In this document: in pieces, positions 24,301 through 39,300 of the stretch | Position numbering within the stretch: position 1 is the first letter of the stretch | Layout: every line of letters starts with the position of its first letter | From: Leptasterias polaris | Lineage: Eukaryota; Echinodermata; Asteroidea; Forcipulatida; Asteriidae | NCBI GenBank assembly: GCA_037783415.1 | Contig: JAZGTN010000025.1 | Span: forward strand, 5,022,001-5,086,000 | Reading direction: 5' to 3' | DNA: 64,000 nt | Notes under the pieces: generated by a model | Database searches by the model: none | What the model was told of the DNA's origin: nothing | What the model saw: only the letters and a program-made list of their open reading frames with translations | Translations under genes and position numbers: made by a program

Positions 24301-27300
24301 GCTGACGATAATACAACTTATTTACCCATTCAGTAGGGCATATACACTGAATTCTGACCACTGCGCAAGTTATGGACGAATAAGGGCGTGTGTAACTCAT
24401 TATTGCATGCATAATCATTATCCATAAAACTAGCTTTATATCAGGTCAAAGGGGAAAGTTCACGCGATAATACTATGAGATGGTACCTTTAGATTTTCAT
24501 ACGAGCTATGTATTTGTCAATTTACTTTAGAAACGTTTTTTAACGGAGATATGTGCGTCGCTAAGGAAAGCTGCCCTTGTCTCAAAGCTGGCAAATACTA
24601 CCCATCTGGTGCTCTGATGAAGGATAATTGCTTTGATTGGTAGGTTGACAACTATAAGAAGATTTCTGAGACGTTTAAGAACAATACTTAATAATATTTG
24701 TAAACAATTAATCTGCCAAACTGCAAAAAAATAGTGGTGGCACCAGTTGCAAAAAGTGAACTTCTTATGGTATATTTTGTCTGGTAACCGATTTCTGCTA
24801 CTCATATACTTTTGTGGCTGACTAGCAGATTTGCGTGGACTATGCTAGTAAAATTGTATTGTATAATTTGCATTATGATTTTTTGATATTAGTGTCTGTA
24901 TCGAGGGGAAGCTGCAGCAGTGTACACGTCATTCCTGCCCTCAGACCTGCACTATCTTAGGAGGGCGCAATTTCAGGACCTTTGATGGTGCTAGCTACTC
25001 CTTCGACACTCGTTGCGAGTACGTTTTAACGCAGAACGTGGCCGAAAAAGACGTCCCTGAATTCAGTATCTTCATGGTATCAGGGTGCGGTTCCGAGGCA
25101 CAGAAGACTTGCAACCAGTATGTAACCGTCACAACACCTGATGGCACTGTTTACGAGTAAGCTATTTGGAGTAATCTTTGTAAAGGTAGTTAGGTTGTGC
25201 CTAGTGCTTTGTAACATTTGGTAAGAGTAAGAAATATAAATGTTCACAGATTCACGCATAACTTACATGGTATAAAGATGGTCATGGTGGAAAACTCCCT
25301 TTGAAATATTTTTGCTTGAAATGCTATAAGTTTGAGAAATGAGTAAACAATAGTTTTGATCTCACGAGTCAGAAACTCAACGTTTGAAAAGAGTGAAAAC
25401 CATTATGGTTTGTTCCCACCTTTTTTCTCGTGATTCCAATGACCGATTGAGCTTAAACTTTCAAAGGTTTGTTATTTCATATATGTTGGATAATTAGTGT
25501 GGATAGGCCTACAGGTCTTTGACAATTACCAATGTTACACATGTGCTTTAAGACCATCTTGAACGGAAACGACATCACGTGATATCTGTTGAAATTCATT
25601 AAAAATGTGGTCGATCAATAAGACAATTTAGTTCATATGATGGCAAACAGATTTTAATGTAAAAACCAATCATCTTGAATACCCTTACTCCAGGGCTTTT
25701 CAGAAAGATTCGCGAGAAGCCCTGTTCGTCGAGAAAATTAACTGAGCCTATAATTTTAGTGATCTTCTCTGCTTAGGTAGGACCTTCGAGCTATACTTAT
25801 GTTTGCTGTTTGTATTATTGCTGTATAAAACTATCATGCAGTTTTCAGAACTGCTAGTCTTCGCAAGTACAAAGTAAAAATTACACTCTGTTCACCCAGG
25901 CTCAAGTTTTCCGGTGCAGTCACCGTGTCCACCGCCACGTCCACCGCCGCGTCCACCGCCGCAAACCAACCGAAGCCAGAGTTGAAACTCCCATATGCCA
26001 AGTTCGACGGCAACAACACTGTCACGATCAAGAAGATATCATCAATCTTCACCAGGTTCGAAGCACCAAATCTTGGTATTGAAGTAATGTGGGGCAACGA
26101 CAATCGCATCTATATCACTGTGCAGGAAAAACTCTTTGAAAAGGTAAGTTTTGGTTTATTGTGCTAAAATTTTGTTGGTGACCGTAGTCATCTGAGCTCC
26201 TCATTGTTCGTGGGTACACACGGCATGTGGGAAAGTCACTAACAATGGAGCCAATTAAAGCTTATGTTTTGTCTGGGTGTACTCCCAGGTTGAATCTTCA
26301 TAACCAGAATTAAAGGGGCACGTTGTCTTCAGGTTCGGGCAATTGGGCTATAATAGTGCTTGTTAGAATGGTTGACAGATTTGTTTAATTTAAAATATAA
26401 TGAACCACAAATATATACCTCGAAAATGTGTGGTTTTTCCTGATACTTCGTGAAGTAACACGGTCCGCCATTTTGTAAAACCAAATTTTTGACTTCACAA
26501 AATGGCAGTTTGCTACTTTTCATTTGTTCAAGCGTGTCATAGTGGTAAACAAGTGTAATTTTCATCCAAAGGTAAACGCGTAGGTTTCAAAACCAAATTG
26601 AAGTTTCCACTTAATGGGATACTTTGGAACGCTAGGTCGGCAGTAGACCTGGTAAACTTACATTGTTTACGTAATTCTAAGCATGCGCAAATTACAGAGA
26701 ACAGAAGATTTACCTGGTACGTCTGCTGCCCCCTATCGTCTCAAAAGTCCCCCATTGATGGATGCATAAGGAAATAAAGACAATTTTTTCAAAACTTTTT
26801 TTACTTTGAATTTCTTGTTATTTTGGGTCTAGATCTACGGCCTGTGCGGTAATTATGACAGCAAATCAATCAACGATTTCCAGCTTCCATCTTCTGGCTC
26901 GACTGCCGTCATCCAAGATTTTGTTAGATCTTGGAAATCCAACGACAAATGCACCGAGATAGAACCAGAGTTCGTTTCTAGCTTCAAGGAGAAAAAAGCA
27001 GAGGCAGTCTGCTCTAAAATAAGAAAAGCCCCTTTCGACGCCTGTAAACTGAAAGTAGATGTCAACAAGTATCACAAGCTGTGTTTAGCGGACTACATTA
27101 GAAACAAAAATGATGGGACTGAGTGTTTAGCGTTTGTAGCGTACGCACTGGAGTGCGCAAATGCAGGAGTTCCAATTGACTGGAGGTCTGATGAAATGTG
27201 CCGTAAGTCCCATAACTTCATTCAAAAAGCATTTTATTTCTGTATACAGCATTCCTTCACCGATCTTAAACTCTTGGTGGCAGCAGATATGCCTCCATTA

Positions 27301-30300
27301 TTGCGGTGGTACCTGGGTGGTACTGCGCTGCCTAGCTACAGGTTTAAGCGATTTGCAAAGTAAAAGTCCAATAACCTGTGACTAATCAGATGATCGCCGT
27401 GTAGCCCAACCCTTAAACCTGTCGTTAGGCAGCGCAGTAGCACCCAGGTACCACCGCAGTAATGGAGGCATGTCTGCTGCCACCAAGAGTTCAAGATTGG
27501 TGAAGGATTGCTGTATAGGATAAGACCTTGAAATAATGTTGTAAAATGAAATTACACATGAAATGAAACAATAAAGTGGTATCAGTCCTGATACAAAAAC
27601 TGAAGTTGTCTGATGCCACAAAAAATAAAAAACTTGTTACCGAAAATTGAGCTGTTGTGTCAAATGCTGTTGTTTTGTTGTTAACTGACAACCATAGGCT
27701 TGTCGGTCATTGAGGATCAATTAGTGTGTGCAAACTTGTATTCCGTTATCAGGTAATCATTTTAAACATCAAATGAAATTCTACGATATTTTGATTCATT
27801 TTCCCGCTTTTTTCCAGCCATTTCTTGTTCAGAGGGAGAAGTGTATAAGGAGTGCGGTTCTCTATGTGATGTTTCATGCAGTGATTTAGGGAACAAAGAC
27901 TGTCATGAGCATTGTGTTCAGGGATGTCAGTGCCCGCAGGGAGAGGCGAGTATTAGACGCGGGGTTAAAGGTTAAAGGTTGGGTCATACCTTGGTAATGA
28001 CCCTGAAAAGGAATCATGCGTATAACGTAAATCCGAAAGCCTAAAGATTGTAATGGTAGTAAGCATCCTGCAAAAGTGTTCTTGTCTGCAGTGTCCCCGT
28101 TTTTTAGAAATCAGTAAAAGTATGATGAAGTTGAACTCAACATTGTGTAAAGCGCAGAAGGGAGCCAGTCTGACATTATAGCGAAAAGGCGGAAGGTAAT
28201 GGAAATGTTGAATACCGTACCGATGGTTGAGTAGACTTCCAAACGAGTCGTTCGCGTAAGTACGTCACTGCGCATGTAGGCCTACATTGCTAGTCAGTGG
28301 TCAATCTCGGGTCGGCTAAATGTGCGCACCAGAACTTGCTCTCTTATGATGCAACAATAGACTGTGCAAGTCTCGCGCATATCCGAATGAGAGAACACGT
28401 CAAACGAAGAACATTTTTATTTCTGAAATCAAATCTTTGTTTTAAATTATATCTCATGATAAAATCTAAACAACTAAAATAAATCATAACAATTTTATAA
28501 AACAAATTAAAACTCTGGGACAAGGATGCTTTTTTGATGTTAACTTTTTAGAAACCTCTTACGTGGATTCGTGATGGTCAAACGGGTTTAAAATTGACCC
28601 GTATCGCAGTTTAAAGAGGATGCTGACGCCTCAACAACCATAGACTGCAATGAAAAGGGTTCGCTTTGCAAATACAGCATCTGGCGATTATAATTGCGCA
28701 TCCAAAACAAGCTTTTACATGAGTTTTATGATCGGAGGCGAGCACAAAATTCTAAATTTTTTGCAATAACCGGAAGCTGACGTCAAGTTTAATTCTCAGG
28801 TTTTCTTTTATATATTATTGTTGAATTGGTTTTACTTTCATATTTTGTTATCACTTAGTATTACATTCCCAACAACATGTATAATTTTCTAGGTCATAAA
28901 CTACGTTAAACTAAAATAATTGACGAAACAAAATCTCGCCCACGTAAAACTCCATATGGTTGGGACCACTATGGTCCCGGAAGTTCGAATGCGCGCGAGA
29001 CTTGCACAGTCTTTAATCAGTGCAGACAATGACCATTGCTATCAATGGTATAACAAAACATCTGCTTGCTGAAGTGGCGCCAATGGGTATTTTGTTAGTT
29101 TTGTTGCGAAGATTGAACATCCGACAACTCAGACCAATGCTATTGTCAAAGATATTTTTTAATACTTGTTTTTTAGATGTGTTAGCTGCAAAACTTAATT
29201 GTGCACTGAGGCAAATGCTTAATAAAATTGTTTTTGCTTTTACTTTAGGAGTTTGACGACCAAGCCAATAGATGCGTACCCGCAGCGGAATGCCCGTGTG
29301 AGTTTCAAGGAAGGTCATACAAATCCAATGCAAATTGGATGAGCAATTGTAACACATGGTAAGAAAATCCAAACGGAATTATGAAAATTCTGTCTATCTA
29401 AAAAAGAGATAGGAATAATTATTTGCATGAGTTAAATGGCAATGTAAAAAGGTTAATTAATTGAATATCAGTTAGTTAATGATCAATCGAATGATTCTTC
29501 GATTGGTCAGTCTTTGACTGATAAGTTGTATTTGTTTTGATTGTTTTTCTATTTATTATTATTGGTATTACTATTGTATTTTGTTTGTATTTTGTATACT
29601 ATTATTATTATATATATATTTTTGTGTGTGTGTGAGTAGGTATACACATTCAAACCGGGGACCTATAACAAAAGAGGACAATAGGTCCACAGTTCGGGAA
29701 AGGTCCACAGTTGGAAAACATGTACAAAACCAATGGGAGCTGTTGCAAAAAGAGGGACAATAGGAGGTCCACGATTGCAGGCGTATACACACTTGGGTGT
29801 GTGTGTAAAACTTGCAGTTGATGTCCATGTTTATTGGCATCTCTTAATGTCATGTTTGTTTTGTTTTTTTGTTTTTTTGTTTTTTTAATGTTTCTAATTT
29901 ATATCTAGTTTTGTTCATATAAATTCATATTCATTTATTTGGTTATTCTATTGAAATTATTTATTATAGAAACTATTTATAATCATTATACTCTTTTCTA
30001 GGGTTGGATAAACAGGCTTTCTAGTGATAGTGTAACGGTATATTTTGTTTATCTTGGTTGTCTTATAAAGATGGATTGTTCCCCTCCCCAGGGTCTTTTC
30101 TTCCCTTCTTTGCCTATCTTGACCCCTTCGTCTATACCCCTCCTGTTTTGCAACTTGTACACATGTAGCGTGTCGTGGCCGAGTGGTTAAGAGCAACGGA
30201 TTCAAGTTCTGGTGGTTTTGTCATCGGGGTGTGGGTTCGAGTCCCGGTCATGACGCTTGTGTCCTTGAGCAAGACACTTTGCTATAATTGCTTCTCTTCA

Positions 30301-33300
30301 CCCAGGGGTATAAATGGGTACCTGCAAGGGTAGAGGTTGAAATTGTGTTTGAAAAAGCCTTTGGAGCGCCACGGCAGCCCAGGGCTGTATACTCCCCAGG
30401 GAGCTGAGAAAGATTAAAGGAATGTTATTGGCCCAATGACCAGGACACTAATGTAAAGCGCATTGATACGTTATTGTGAAATGCGCTATATAAGAACTAG
30501 TTATTATTATTATTATTATTATGTACTTTTGGGAACTACTTCTCAAGCTAGTGATCCAAAAGGTTTACCTGGTAAAGAGCACTGGAGAGCTATTGATATT
30601 ATTACACAATGTTAGAAACGACTCCTTTTGAAATGAAGTTGTTTTAGAGAGAGGTGATTTGTTCACACACAAAAAAAATCAAAAAAAATCTGAGAAATGC
30701 TTCAGGCATGAAGCATCTGAAAGCACACAATTATTTATTTATGCACCAAGAGGTTTAATTATGTCATGACTTTCTTGCCAATTGAGCTTCGATTACCAAT
30801 TGAGCTCAAATTTTCACACGTTTGTTATAATTATTGTGCATAATGTTGGAATATACCAAGTGAGGATACTGGTATTTGACAAGTATACACAGCCTTGAAA
30901 CTACCAGTTTTTTTATTTTAATTAACTTCTGTACCTAGGTTGCTGTTTCTTATAATTATTAATAATTTTAAAAATAATGATGCGAAAATAACAAAATTAG
31001 TACGTAGGTCATGTCACCATTGCTACAGTTTCCCGTTTTGATGTTTATTGGGTTTATTACGTGAAGTTTGACTTTTTTCAAATTTTTGAGCTTTTTCCCT
31101 CTTATTTTTTTCAGCACGTGTACAAACGGCGTAGTTCACTGTTCTAACAAAATATGCACAGGTAAAAAAAAACGTTCTTCTTCATATTCTTGTGTCAAAA
31201 TGAATCAAATATTGGTCAAAATGATGATGCAGAATTTGAGTTAAGTCCAAGTTTTTAAATCCAGTCTGACCCGGAAATGGGTAAGGCCCCCCTAGAACCC
31301 CAAATCTGGGTTAATTCTAACCAGGCGTTTTGATGAAGAGTGTTGCCGTAGTGCAGTGATTGAGTTGTTTTCTTCGAGAAAACAAAAACCAAAACCAAAA
31401 CCAAAACTATAATAAAAACTATAATAAAACTATAATAAAAACTATAATAAAACTATAAACTATAATAAAAACTATAATAAAACTATAATAAAAACTATAA
31501 TAAAACTATAAACTATAATAAAAACTATAATAAAACTATAATAAAAACTATAATAAAACTATAAACTATAATAAAAACTATAATAAAACTATAATAAAAA
31601 CTATAATAAAACTATAAACTATAATAAAACTATAATAAAACTATAATAAAACTATAATAAAACTATAATAGAAGAGATATTTATTACTCTTTCTTCTTTT
31701 ATTGTCTAGCTTCTGGTGAGGATTGTCCGGATGGGCTGGAATTAATCGAGTGCGTGGAATGTGAGCGTGAATGCAGCAACCTTCACCTGTCATGCCGTCA
31801 AGGGGAGTGTACGCCCGGGTGTGGCTGTCCTGCAGGAACCGTCAGAAACGCTGGAGAATGCATGCCAGAGGAACAATGCCCATGTTATTATAATGGACAT
31901 AGTTATAACCCATTCGAATCATTCTTTATAGACTGCAAGCAGTGGTAAAATTAATATTTAAATAAAGTAGTATTAAGATTTTTCGATGTAAAATATTTCA
32001 AAATATCAAGTAATAAACTGCAAGGGAAACTGACTGGGTAAATTTTAAATAATTTGTGGCTTAACAAAGAAAATTTGATTAAACAGGATTTGATCCAACG
32101 GCCACCTCCTGGGCTCGATTTCACAAAGAGTTAAGATTGATCGTAAGTGCAAATCCATCGTAGTTGCTTAGCAAAGAGTGATGTCACAATACAAATCACT
32201 ATGGTAATACTGATAACTCGTCATAAGATGAATCTTAGTGCTTTGTGAAATCGACCCCTGATTAATGAGCAATTTATCACTCTGTCTCCCTATTTTGTCA
32301 ATATCTTTGTTCGGGGTGCCAGTCAGAAGCCAGACAACCGTTAACTGCCGTGTAGCCAGGGATCACATCCAAATTTATTTTGTTAACTATTTGTGTCCCT
32401 TTGTATCTTTTTAAACTCTAAACTTATGCAATTATAGTCCGCTTACGGCTGGAACAAGTACACAGTTGTTTGAAATAAACACATTTTGAAAAAGTTTTGG
32501 TCGCTGTTTGTTAAGAACAAACCTAACTGAAACATTTGTAGGCACATAGGCTTCGCCTATTGACCAATAATAATATAATTTTTATATTTTTTTGTTTTAC
32601 AGTCTCTGTTTGCCAGGTGCAACTTACCTTTGCGAAGAAAAGACATGTCCAGGTGATGATTTCCTTTGCATTGGTGGATGAACAGGCAATATTCCCTACC
32701 CTACCGAAATGTGACCCTTACTAAGTGACGTTAAAGTCACAGTTTGCAATTAAACAATCATTAATCAATCCTTTGCCCATAAACCTATCGATAAATCGAT
32801 GCTCTGCCAAACACAACAAAAATATTATAATATTAATAGGACTATTTAATATAGGCTTAATACAAAATTTGTGGAGATCAACGAAAAAGGGTGACAGGAT
32901 AAATTTGCAAAATGTCAATGATTTTTCATACAAATGAACCCTACCTTATCCACCGAGGTAAATTTTCATTAAGTTTTTCTCAAAACTGCGAAAAAGTGGT
33001 CAATGTTAGTAAAAAAAGAAAGAACAGTCTTAAGCCAGACGAAACTATTACAAGGCCCTCTGTTGGCTGCTTTACTTTGGGCCAATCCTAATAGATATTT
33101 AGATCACGTGATCTGCCACATGACCCCATTGACCTTTTCTTGCAAAAAGGTTCTAAAGACAATCGACGTGACGGAAGTGTATGTGGTGCTATTTTTTATT
33201 TAAGGCTTTTATTATGATGTCAGATATTGTTGTTTGAATTGAGGTTAGTTGTTGCTCAGATTTCTTTGTAGGGAAAATGTTGAGTTGGTAGAGTTTTGAG

Positions 33301-36300
33301 TCAGTTTTGTATTTCCAGTGTTTTTTTTGCAAGTCTTCAGGTCTTGTCATATATAGCCCCAAATAGGGCCAATCCACTCACGGAGTGGATTGGCCCTATT
33401 TGGGGCTAGTCTTGTCAGTGAACTCAGTCGGAGAAAATGTTGTGTTTACGTACGTGTGGTAATAATAATAATAGTGGCTTCTTATATAGCGCTCATATCC
33501 GTCACTCAGTGACGCTCAAGGCGCTTCAACAGTCAGTATTTTTCCTGCGAGGTATATATGTGGAGCTACTTTTTGAAGTTTGAGACCTATTCCTTTACAT
33601 AACACCATGTAATGGTTTACAAAGTGCTGTGGCGCAATATGCAGCCGATCAAACCAGGAACACCGGGGCGAACCCCTTCTCTTTACTATAAGTGCACTGG
33701 GTTCTTTTACGTGCATTACACAACACACGGGACCAACGGCTTAACGTCCCATCCGAAGGACGAAGCAATAATGGTTAAGTGTCTTGCTTAAGGACACAAG
33801 TGTCACGACCGGGGCTCGAACCCACACTCTGCCGAACAGAAACACCAGAGCTTGAGTCCGGTGCTCTTATCCGCTCGGCCACAACACTTCACTAAATGTG
33901 GTGTACGTTAAGAAGATAGTTGTGTCGAGTTGGTTTGATTTTTGAGGTCGAGTTGGAGTTGTGGCGAGTTGGTTTTTGGTGAGAGAATTAGCTGTTTGTA
34001 AATATAGAGCACAAGTGGAAACGATGCTGTATCCAACTTCACGTTCTTAATCTTATTAGTAGTGATACAAATTGACGCTTTGTTTTTTGTTCTGTTTCTG
34101 AACTCTTAGTCTTTTCTTATTCTACTTTTTTTTTTAAAAGTTAGCCCCACTTTTGTGTGGGACATTTGGGCCCATTTTTTGTGAAGCTAAGCAATAACAA
34201 ATTGAAAGCGCATTATGGGTGGGTCGGTTGTTTAAACCAGCTTAATGTGTTCACCTATCTCTTAGTTTTAGCTTGCCCTGGGTGTTTTGGATGTTTAAAC
34301 AAATAACATTTCAAAAAGATATTTCAAACAATATTGTGCGACTTCCTCCGAATTACTTTCTTTGATGTGTACTGAGCGCGGCCATTTTGGAATGATCCCA
34401 ATTATGCCAATCAAATCACGACGTCATCAGCCGGCCAGGTTGTGGGCGGAGGGAATACGTAAAGCAACCATTGAAATACTTATTTGCACCTTCGCTCCTG
34501 CCAATCCATAAGATTATGGAATAAGGACTGCAGAGTTTCATTAGTAAATTAGTGTTACAAAAAGAAAATAATTACAATTTTGACTAATATTTTGTTTTGA
34601 CTTTCAAATGTTCTGCTAATTTTCCAGCTACCTGTCGAGGATATGGGGATCCCCATTATCTTACCTACGATGGACGCAAATATGAATTCCAAGGTAATGT
34701 AGCATACACCTGTCCTAAGTTCTAGTTATCAGTAAAGAATTTTTTTATTTTTATTTGATCAGTTTCAGTGTTGAATTCTGCAAAAAAAAAAAACTTGAAA
34801 CATCAAATTTAGTTTCATTCCTTCATTCATTTAGTTTCATAAAGCACAAAGACTCGCTAAGCGCGAACAAATCTTGCTTAGTAGAAACAGGTAACCAGCC
34901 AACATTCCATTGGTTACATTGTTGTGACCGGTACCCACTCATTAATTTGCTCCATTAATAAACTTGCTAAGCAGCATTTGCTGCTAATCAGCTTCATGAA
35001 GTTGGGTCCTGGGCCCAATTTCATAGCTCTGCTTACTGCCGGATTCTGCGCTTGGGATCATCATTCTTCGCTTATAAGTTACAGAGCAAGTGCTGTATTT
35101 CCGCGAGCTAGCTGTATAAGCAAAGAATGTCTGGCTGACACATTCACCTGTGACTTATACTGTATCTTCTTTATTTAATTTTGCCTATAAATCAGTTTAC
35201 CTTATTTTAAACAGTGAAAATTCAGGGAAATTTTTTAAAACAGTGTTCTTATTGACATTGAGAATCAATCCTTTATTTTGTACTGACTATGAACATTTAA
35301 AATTGCAGGAGACTGTAGTTACGTGTTTACGTCAGATAATTGCGGGGAAGCCGGCTACGAGAGCGTCTTCAGTGTAATCGTAGAAAACGTTCTGTGTGGA
35401 ACAGGGCAAGTGACATGCACAAAGTCAATTATCATCACTCTTCTCGACGTGCGGATTGTCCTCGTGCGTGGAACGGATCCATTAATTGTGCCAGCTCCTC
35501 CAACTCCAACACAAGCAAGATATGGCATCATCAAGTCGGGAATTTTCCTCATCATTAACACCGGCCATGGTAAAGTATAGTCTTGTCAATTCAGATACCA
35601 AATAATAAACCATAAGGGAAACTGACTGGGTAAATTTTAAATGATTTTTTAGGTTGAACAAAGACAAATTTACTTGAGTGGGACTTAAACCAACGACCTC
35701 CGGTTTAACGTGCCGGCGCTCTACCAACTGAGCTATCTAGCCCTATGTTGGTGGTCTCCCTATTTTGTCAATATCTTTGTTCGGGGGTGCCAGTCAGAAG
35801 ACATTCAACTGTAAACTGCCGTGTAGCCAGGAATCACACCCAAGTTTACGATACAACTTGATAGGCAACTTGTCCCAATTCTTGTTCAGGACATGCAGGA
35901 TTTAGTAATACGTGATGGGAGCGATTGTACTGTTGATCTGCGCAATGCGCACAATCGCAACATGTACACACACGATATCATATTGCATGGATACTGTAAA
36001 TGATTAATTAGCACTCTTCTTTTTTAACTAAAGTCGCAAGAGGAATTTTGCTAACAAGCCATGGGCAAAGACTGACAATAAATATTTGAAATGGATTTAC
36101 ACTTATTGATGGTAAAACAAGAAGACTTGATCGAGGATTATTAGGCCAGGGGGAAAATGGCTCAATGTGCATGTGCATACGTCAGTCCATCCCACCACTT
36201 TTGGATGAGGCAATGGGACCAAGCGAAATTAAAACTATTCTTGATTGGCTTTTGATTATCTTGGTTTTAAAAGCCCTATGTGCAATCTGGAGCGTTCTAA

Positions 36301-39300
36301 ATGGTTTTATCTTTATGATTGTTTTGGTTGCAAATCAGCTGCAATTTGCGTGTATCATCACTAGCTTCTGCTTTGGGAAAACCCTGCCTTTACCTGCCTA
36401 TAAACAACATAGTAGCAAAAGCTGCAGTTATAACCATGTTTCCCAACAATTAAAAATAAACCTAGTTTTCTCATTGTATACAGGAATAACATTGCAGTGG
36501 GATCATGGTACATCCATCTACATAACCTTAGATGCGAAATACGCAGGAAAAGTTTGTGGCTTGTGCGGTGATTTTGACGGCAACGCTGACGATGATTTTA
36601 GAACTAGATCGGGAGAGTTAGAGGCCACTCCTATTCTGTTTGGTCACAGTTGGAAAACAGTGGGTAGCTGCAACGTGCCCCCAGATCCAATTCATCCGTG
36701 TGATTTGAGTCCAGAGCGCCGTGATTGGGCACAGTTTGCTTGCGGAATCATCAAGAAAGCTATCTTCGAACCTTGTCACCATGTGGTAAGTGAAAAATCC
36801 TTAGGTTAACTCATGGGTTGCTGGACTAATGAGTTGGCCCATACTTGGCCTGGACTTTCCCCAAGTCCTCGAGTCATCACCCTTAAAGGGTGTGTACAAC
36901 ATTGGTTACCAGTTTAACCGGTGTCACGGTCTCGGCTATCCTGATGACTAAATGCGGTAGCATTACGTCATGCCAAGCCTGCGCACAGCAAGCAAAAGTA
37001 GTCCAGTTTTAGTGCCGTGCTGAGTCGTGTTGTGGTATTGGCAACGTGTATTGTAGACACCCCCTTCGTGCTAGCTGTAATGGTGGCGTCTGCGAAACCG
37101 TGATTCGTTTTTAGGGGTGTACCTTATTAAATAAATTCTCATGGCACAAAGACCTGTAGTGTAAAAGGCTATATATTCCAAACCTACTCTAAAAATTAAT
37201 TTAAGTTCACAGCTTTTTACAGTGAAGAGAAAATTTTACCGTCGACTCTTAAACTTTTATCCTCTGCTCAATTTGACACGGGTTGTCCCAAGGTCCGTCA
37301 AGTTATTCTTCATCCAAATAAAAACACCCCCATGCTTGTTCCCCTGATTTTGGCCCTCCGATATTCGAGCACGCAAGACTGATGAGACTGCGACTACAGC
37401 GTGCTAAAATGTCCGGCTACATCACCCGTATAGCTGAGCATGCCGAATAGCTGAGACCATGACACCCGAACTCACAAGTTCTGTTGAACCGTTTAGGAAA
37501 TTGAACGAAAGATGCACAACCCTGTATGCAATACCAATCAGAACATCGAAAATGTTGAAGGATTCTTCGGTCATTTCAGGTGGATCCTGAAGACTATTAC
37601 GACAACTGTGTCTTTGATACTTGTGGTTGTGATCGAGGTGGTGATTGCGAGTGTTTGTGTACGGCAATCAGTAACTATGCTGCCCTCTGTAACATGATGA
37701 ATGCGCCAGTCCCGTGGAGATCCGATGGAAACTGCGGTAAGTTTAACATTGATAGAAATTTAAATGTAGCCAATTTGAGATCAAACTGAATAAGGAATGT
37801 GTAAGGACGAACTTAAATTTAGTGTTGTGTTATGGCCGCTCAGCGGTCAAGCGCACAGGACCCACGCTCTAACGTTTCTGATCAGCAGAGTTTGGGTTCG
37901 AGTCCTGGTCTTGACACTTGGGTCCTTAAGCAAGACACTTAACTATTAGGCCTATTGCTTCGTCCTTTGGATGGGACGTACATAAAGCTGTAGGTCCCGT
38001 GTGTTGTGTAATGCACGTAAAAGAACCCAGTTGCATTTATCGCTAAGAGAAGAGTTTGCCCCGGTGTTTCTCGAAGTGGATGCTGGATGCACTAAAGCAC
38101 CTTGTAAACTTGTACATGGTGTTACATAAACGGGTCTCATAATTAAAAAAACTTCAAAAACCTGTCTGGAAATAAATGATAATGGGCGCTTTGAGATGCC
38201 GTAGAAAAATGTGCTATATAAAAAATACCGCAGCTTTTATTAAAAAATTTAGAAGTAGATAAAAACTAAACCTAAATCTTTTGACATGACCCTGTGGGAA
38301 GAAGCTGTCCCTGTTTTTACCAGGGTTTGCAGTTGAAGTTTGAAAGCCAATTTATGTAGCACCTTGTAATCTTGTAATGGTTTGGGGGGGAGCAAGCGGG
38401 GGCAGAGACATAACTTTGTGGGGTTGCTATTTTTTGTTTTGTTTCGGACCATTCATTTGTGCATTTTCTGGTTCTCTGGGGGGGGGGAGGAGGATTCTGA
38501 GCAGAGGGGGGGTGGTGTCTTTGTTTGTACATAACACACAAGACTTGTGGCTTTGCCTCCCATCTTAAGTGTCTCGCTTAAGTGCCATGACCCACGACCA
38601 ACTGTGGCCTGAATTTCCACACTCTGACAACACCAGAGCTTGAGTCCAGTTCAGTTGACCAGTCGGCCATGACACTTCATGTCTTTAAATATTTGGAATC
38701 TTTGAAGGGTTTTTTCTTTTTCTTTTAATAATTCTGAAGGTCTGCAGTGCGAGCATGGAATGGAGTACCAAGCATGCGGGGAAGTTTGTCACGGCGATTG
38801 TTACGACCTTCCAGGAGTTGCCGCCATTGACTGTGCAGTGACTTGTGTGGAGGGGTGCCACTGCCCGCCGGGTACCAAGCTGTATAAGGGGGAATGTGTG
38901 GATATGTTTGCTTGCGTGTGTTTGCATAACGATCAAGAAGTACAGCCAGGGTATGCAATCATTGAAGACTGTCAAACTTGGTGAGTACAAATTTCACAAT
39001 AATAATGTGGGTTTTTAGGAATTGCATGGTGAGGTGTCAATGTATATTCAGTTTGCGGTAACACCATGTGTAGACGACTCTCATTATAACAAGATCGCTG
39101 GGATGGGCCAAACTACCTCTTTATAACAGGAACGTTGCTATAAGAGGACAGCAAAACAAAGAAACACAAAGCAGACATGAGATTCAGGACTTCAGAATAG
39201 ACTCTTTATAAGCAGGCTTTCTGTTTCTTCTCACCCATACACTCTTGCTTTGCTGAGTTGTAGAACAAAGAGCCATTCCAACAGCTTTATTCCACGTACT

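Larger units (their letters stand above)
32653..34627 (+). other. Intron 18
   Basis: Contains a 55-bp hairpin and a reversed SINE (listed separately). The other ~1.2 kb shows GAGTTGG/GTTGG-rich tracts near 33900-33975 and no exon. Confidence 0.45.

Noticed and set aside
28297..28482. Small open frame containing a hydrophobic Lys-rich end
   Set aside because: It straddles a repeat shared with the first 100 bases of the window and the TIR of the element at 28359; not a gene.
30170..30260. Possible functional class II (Ser/Leu-like) tRNA
   Set aside because: It continues into a conserved non-tRNA body and (TTA)n tail shared by other copies, so it is the head of a SINE.
36165..36483. Open frame upstream of and fused to exon 21, with a hydrophobic segment
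   Set aside because: The in-frame extension before the acceptor at 36483 is intronic: the VWD3 strand order continues directly from exon 20 into GITLQWDHG, and the hydrophobic stretch has no place in a VWD domain.
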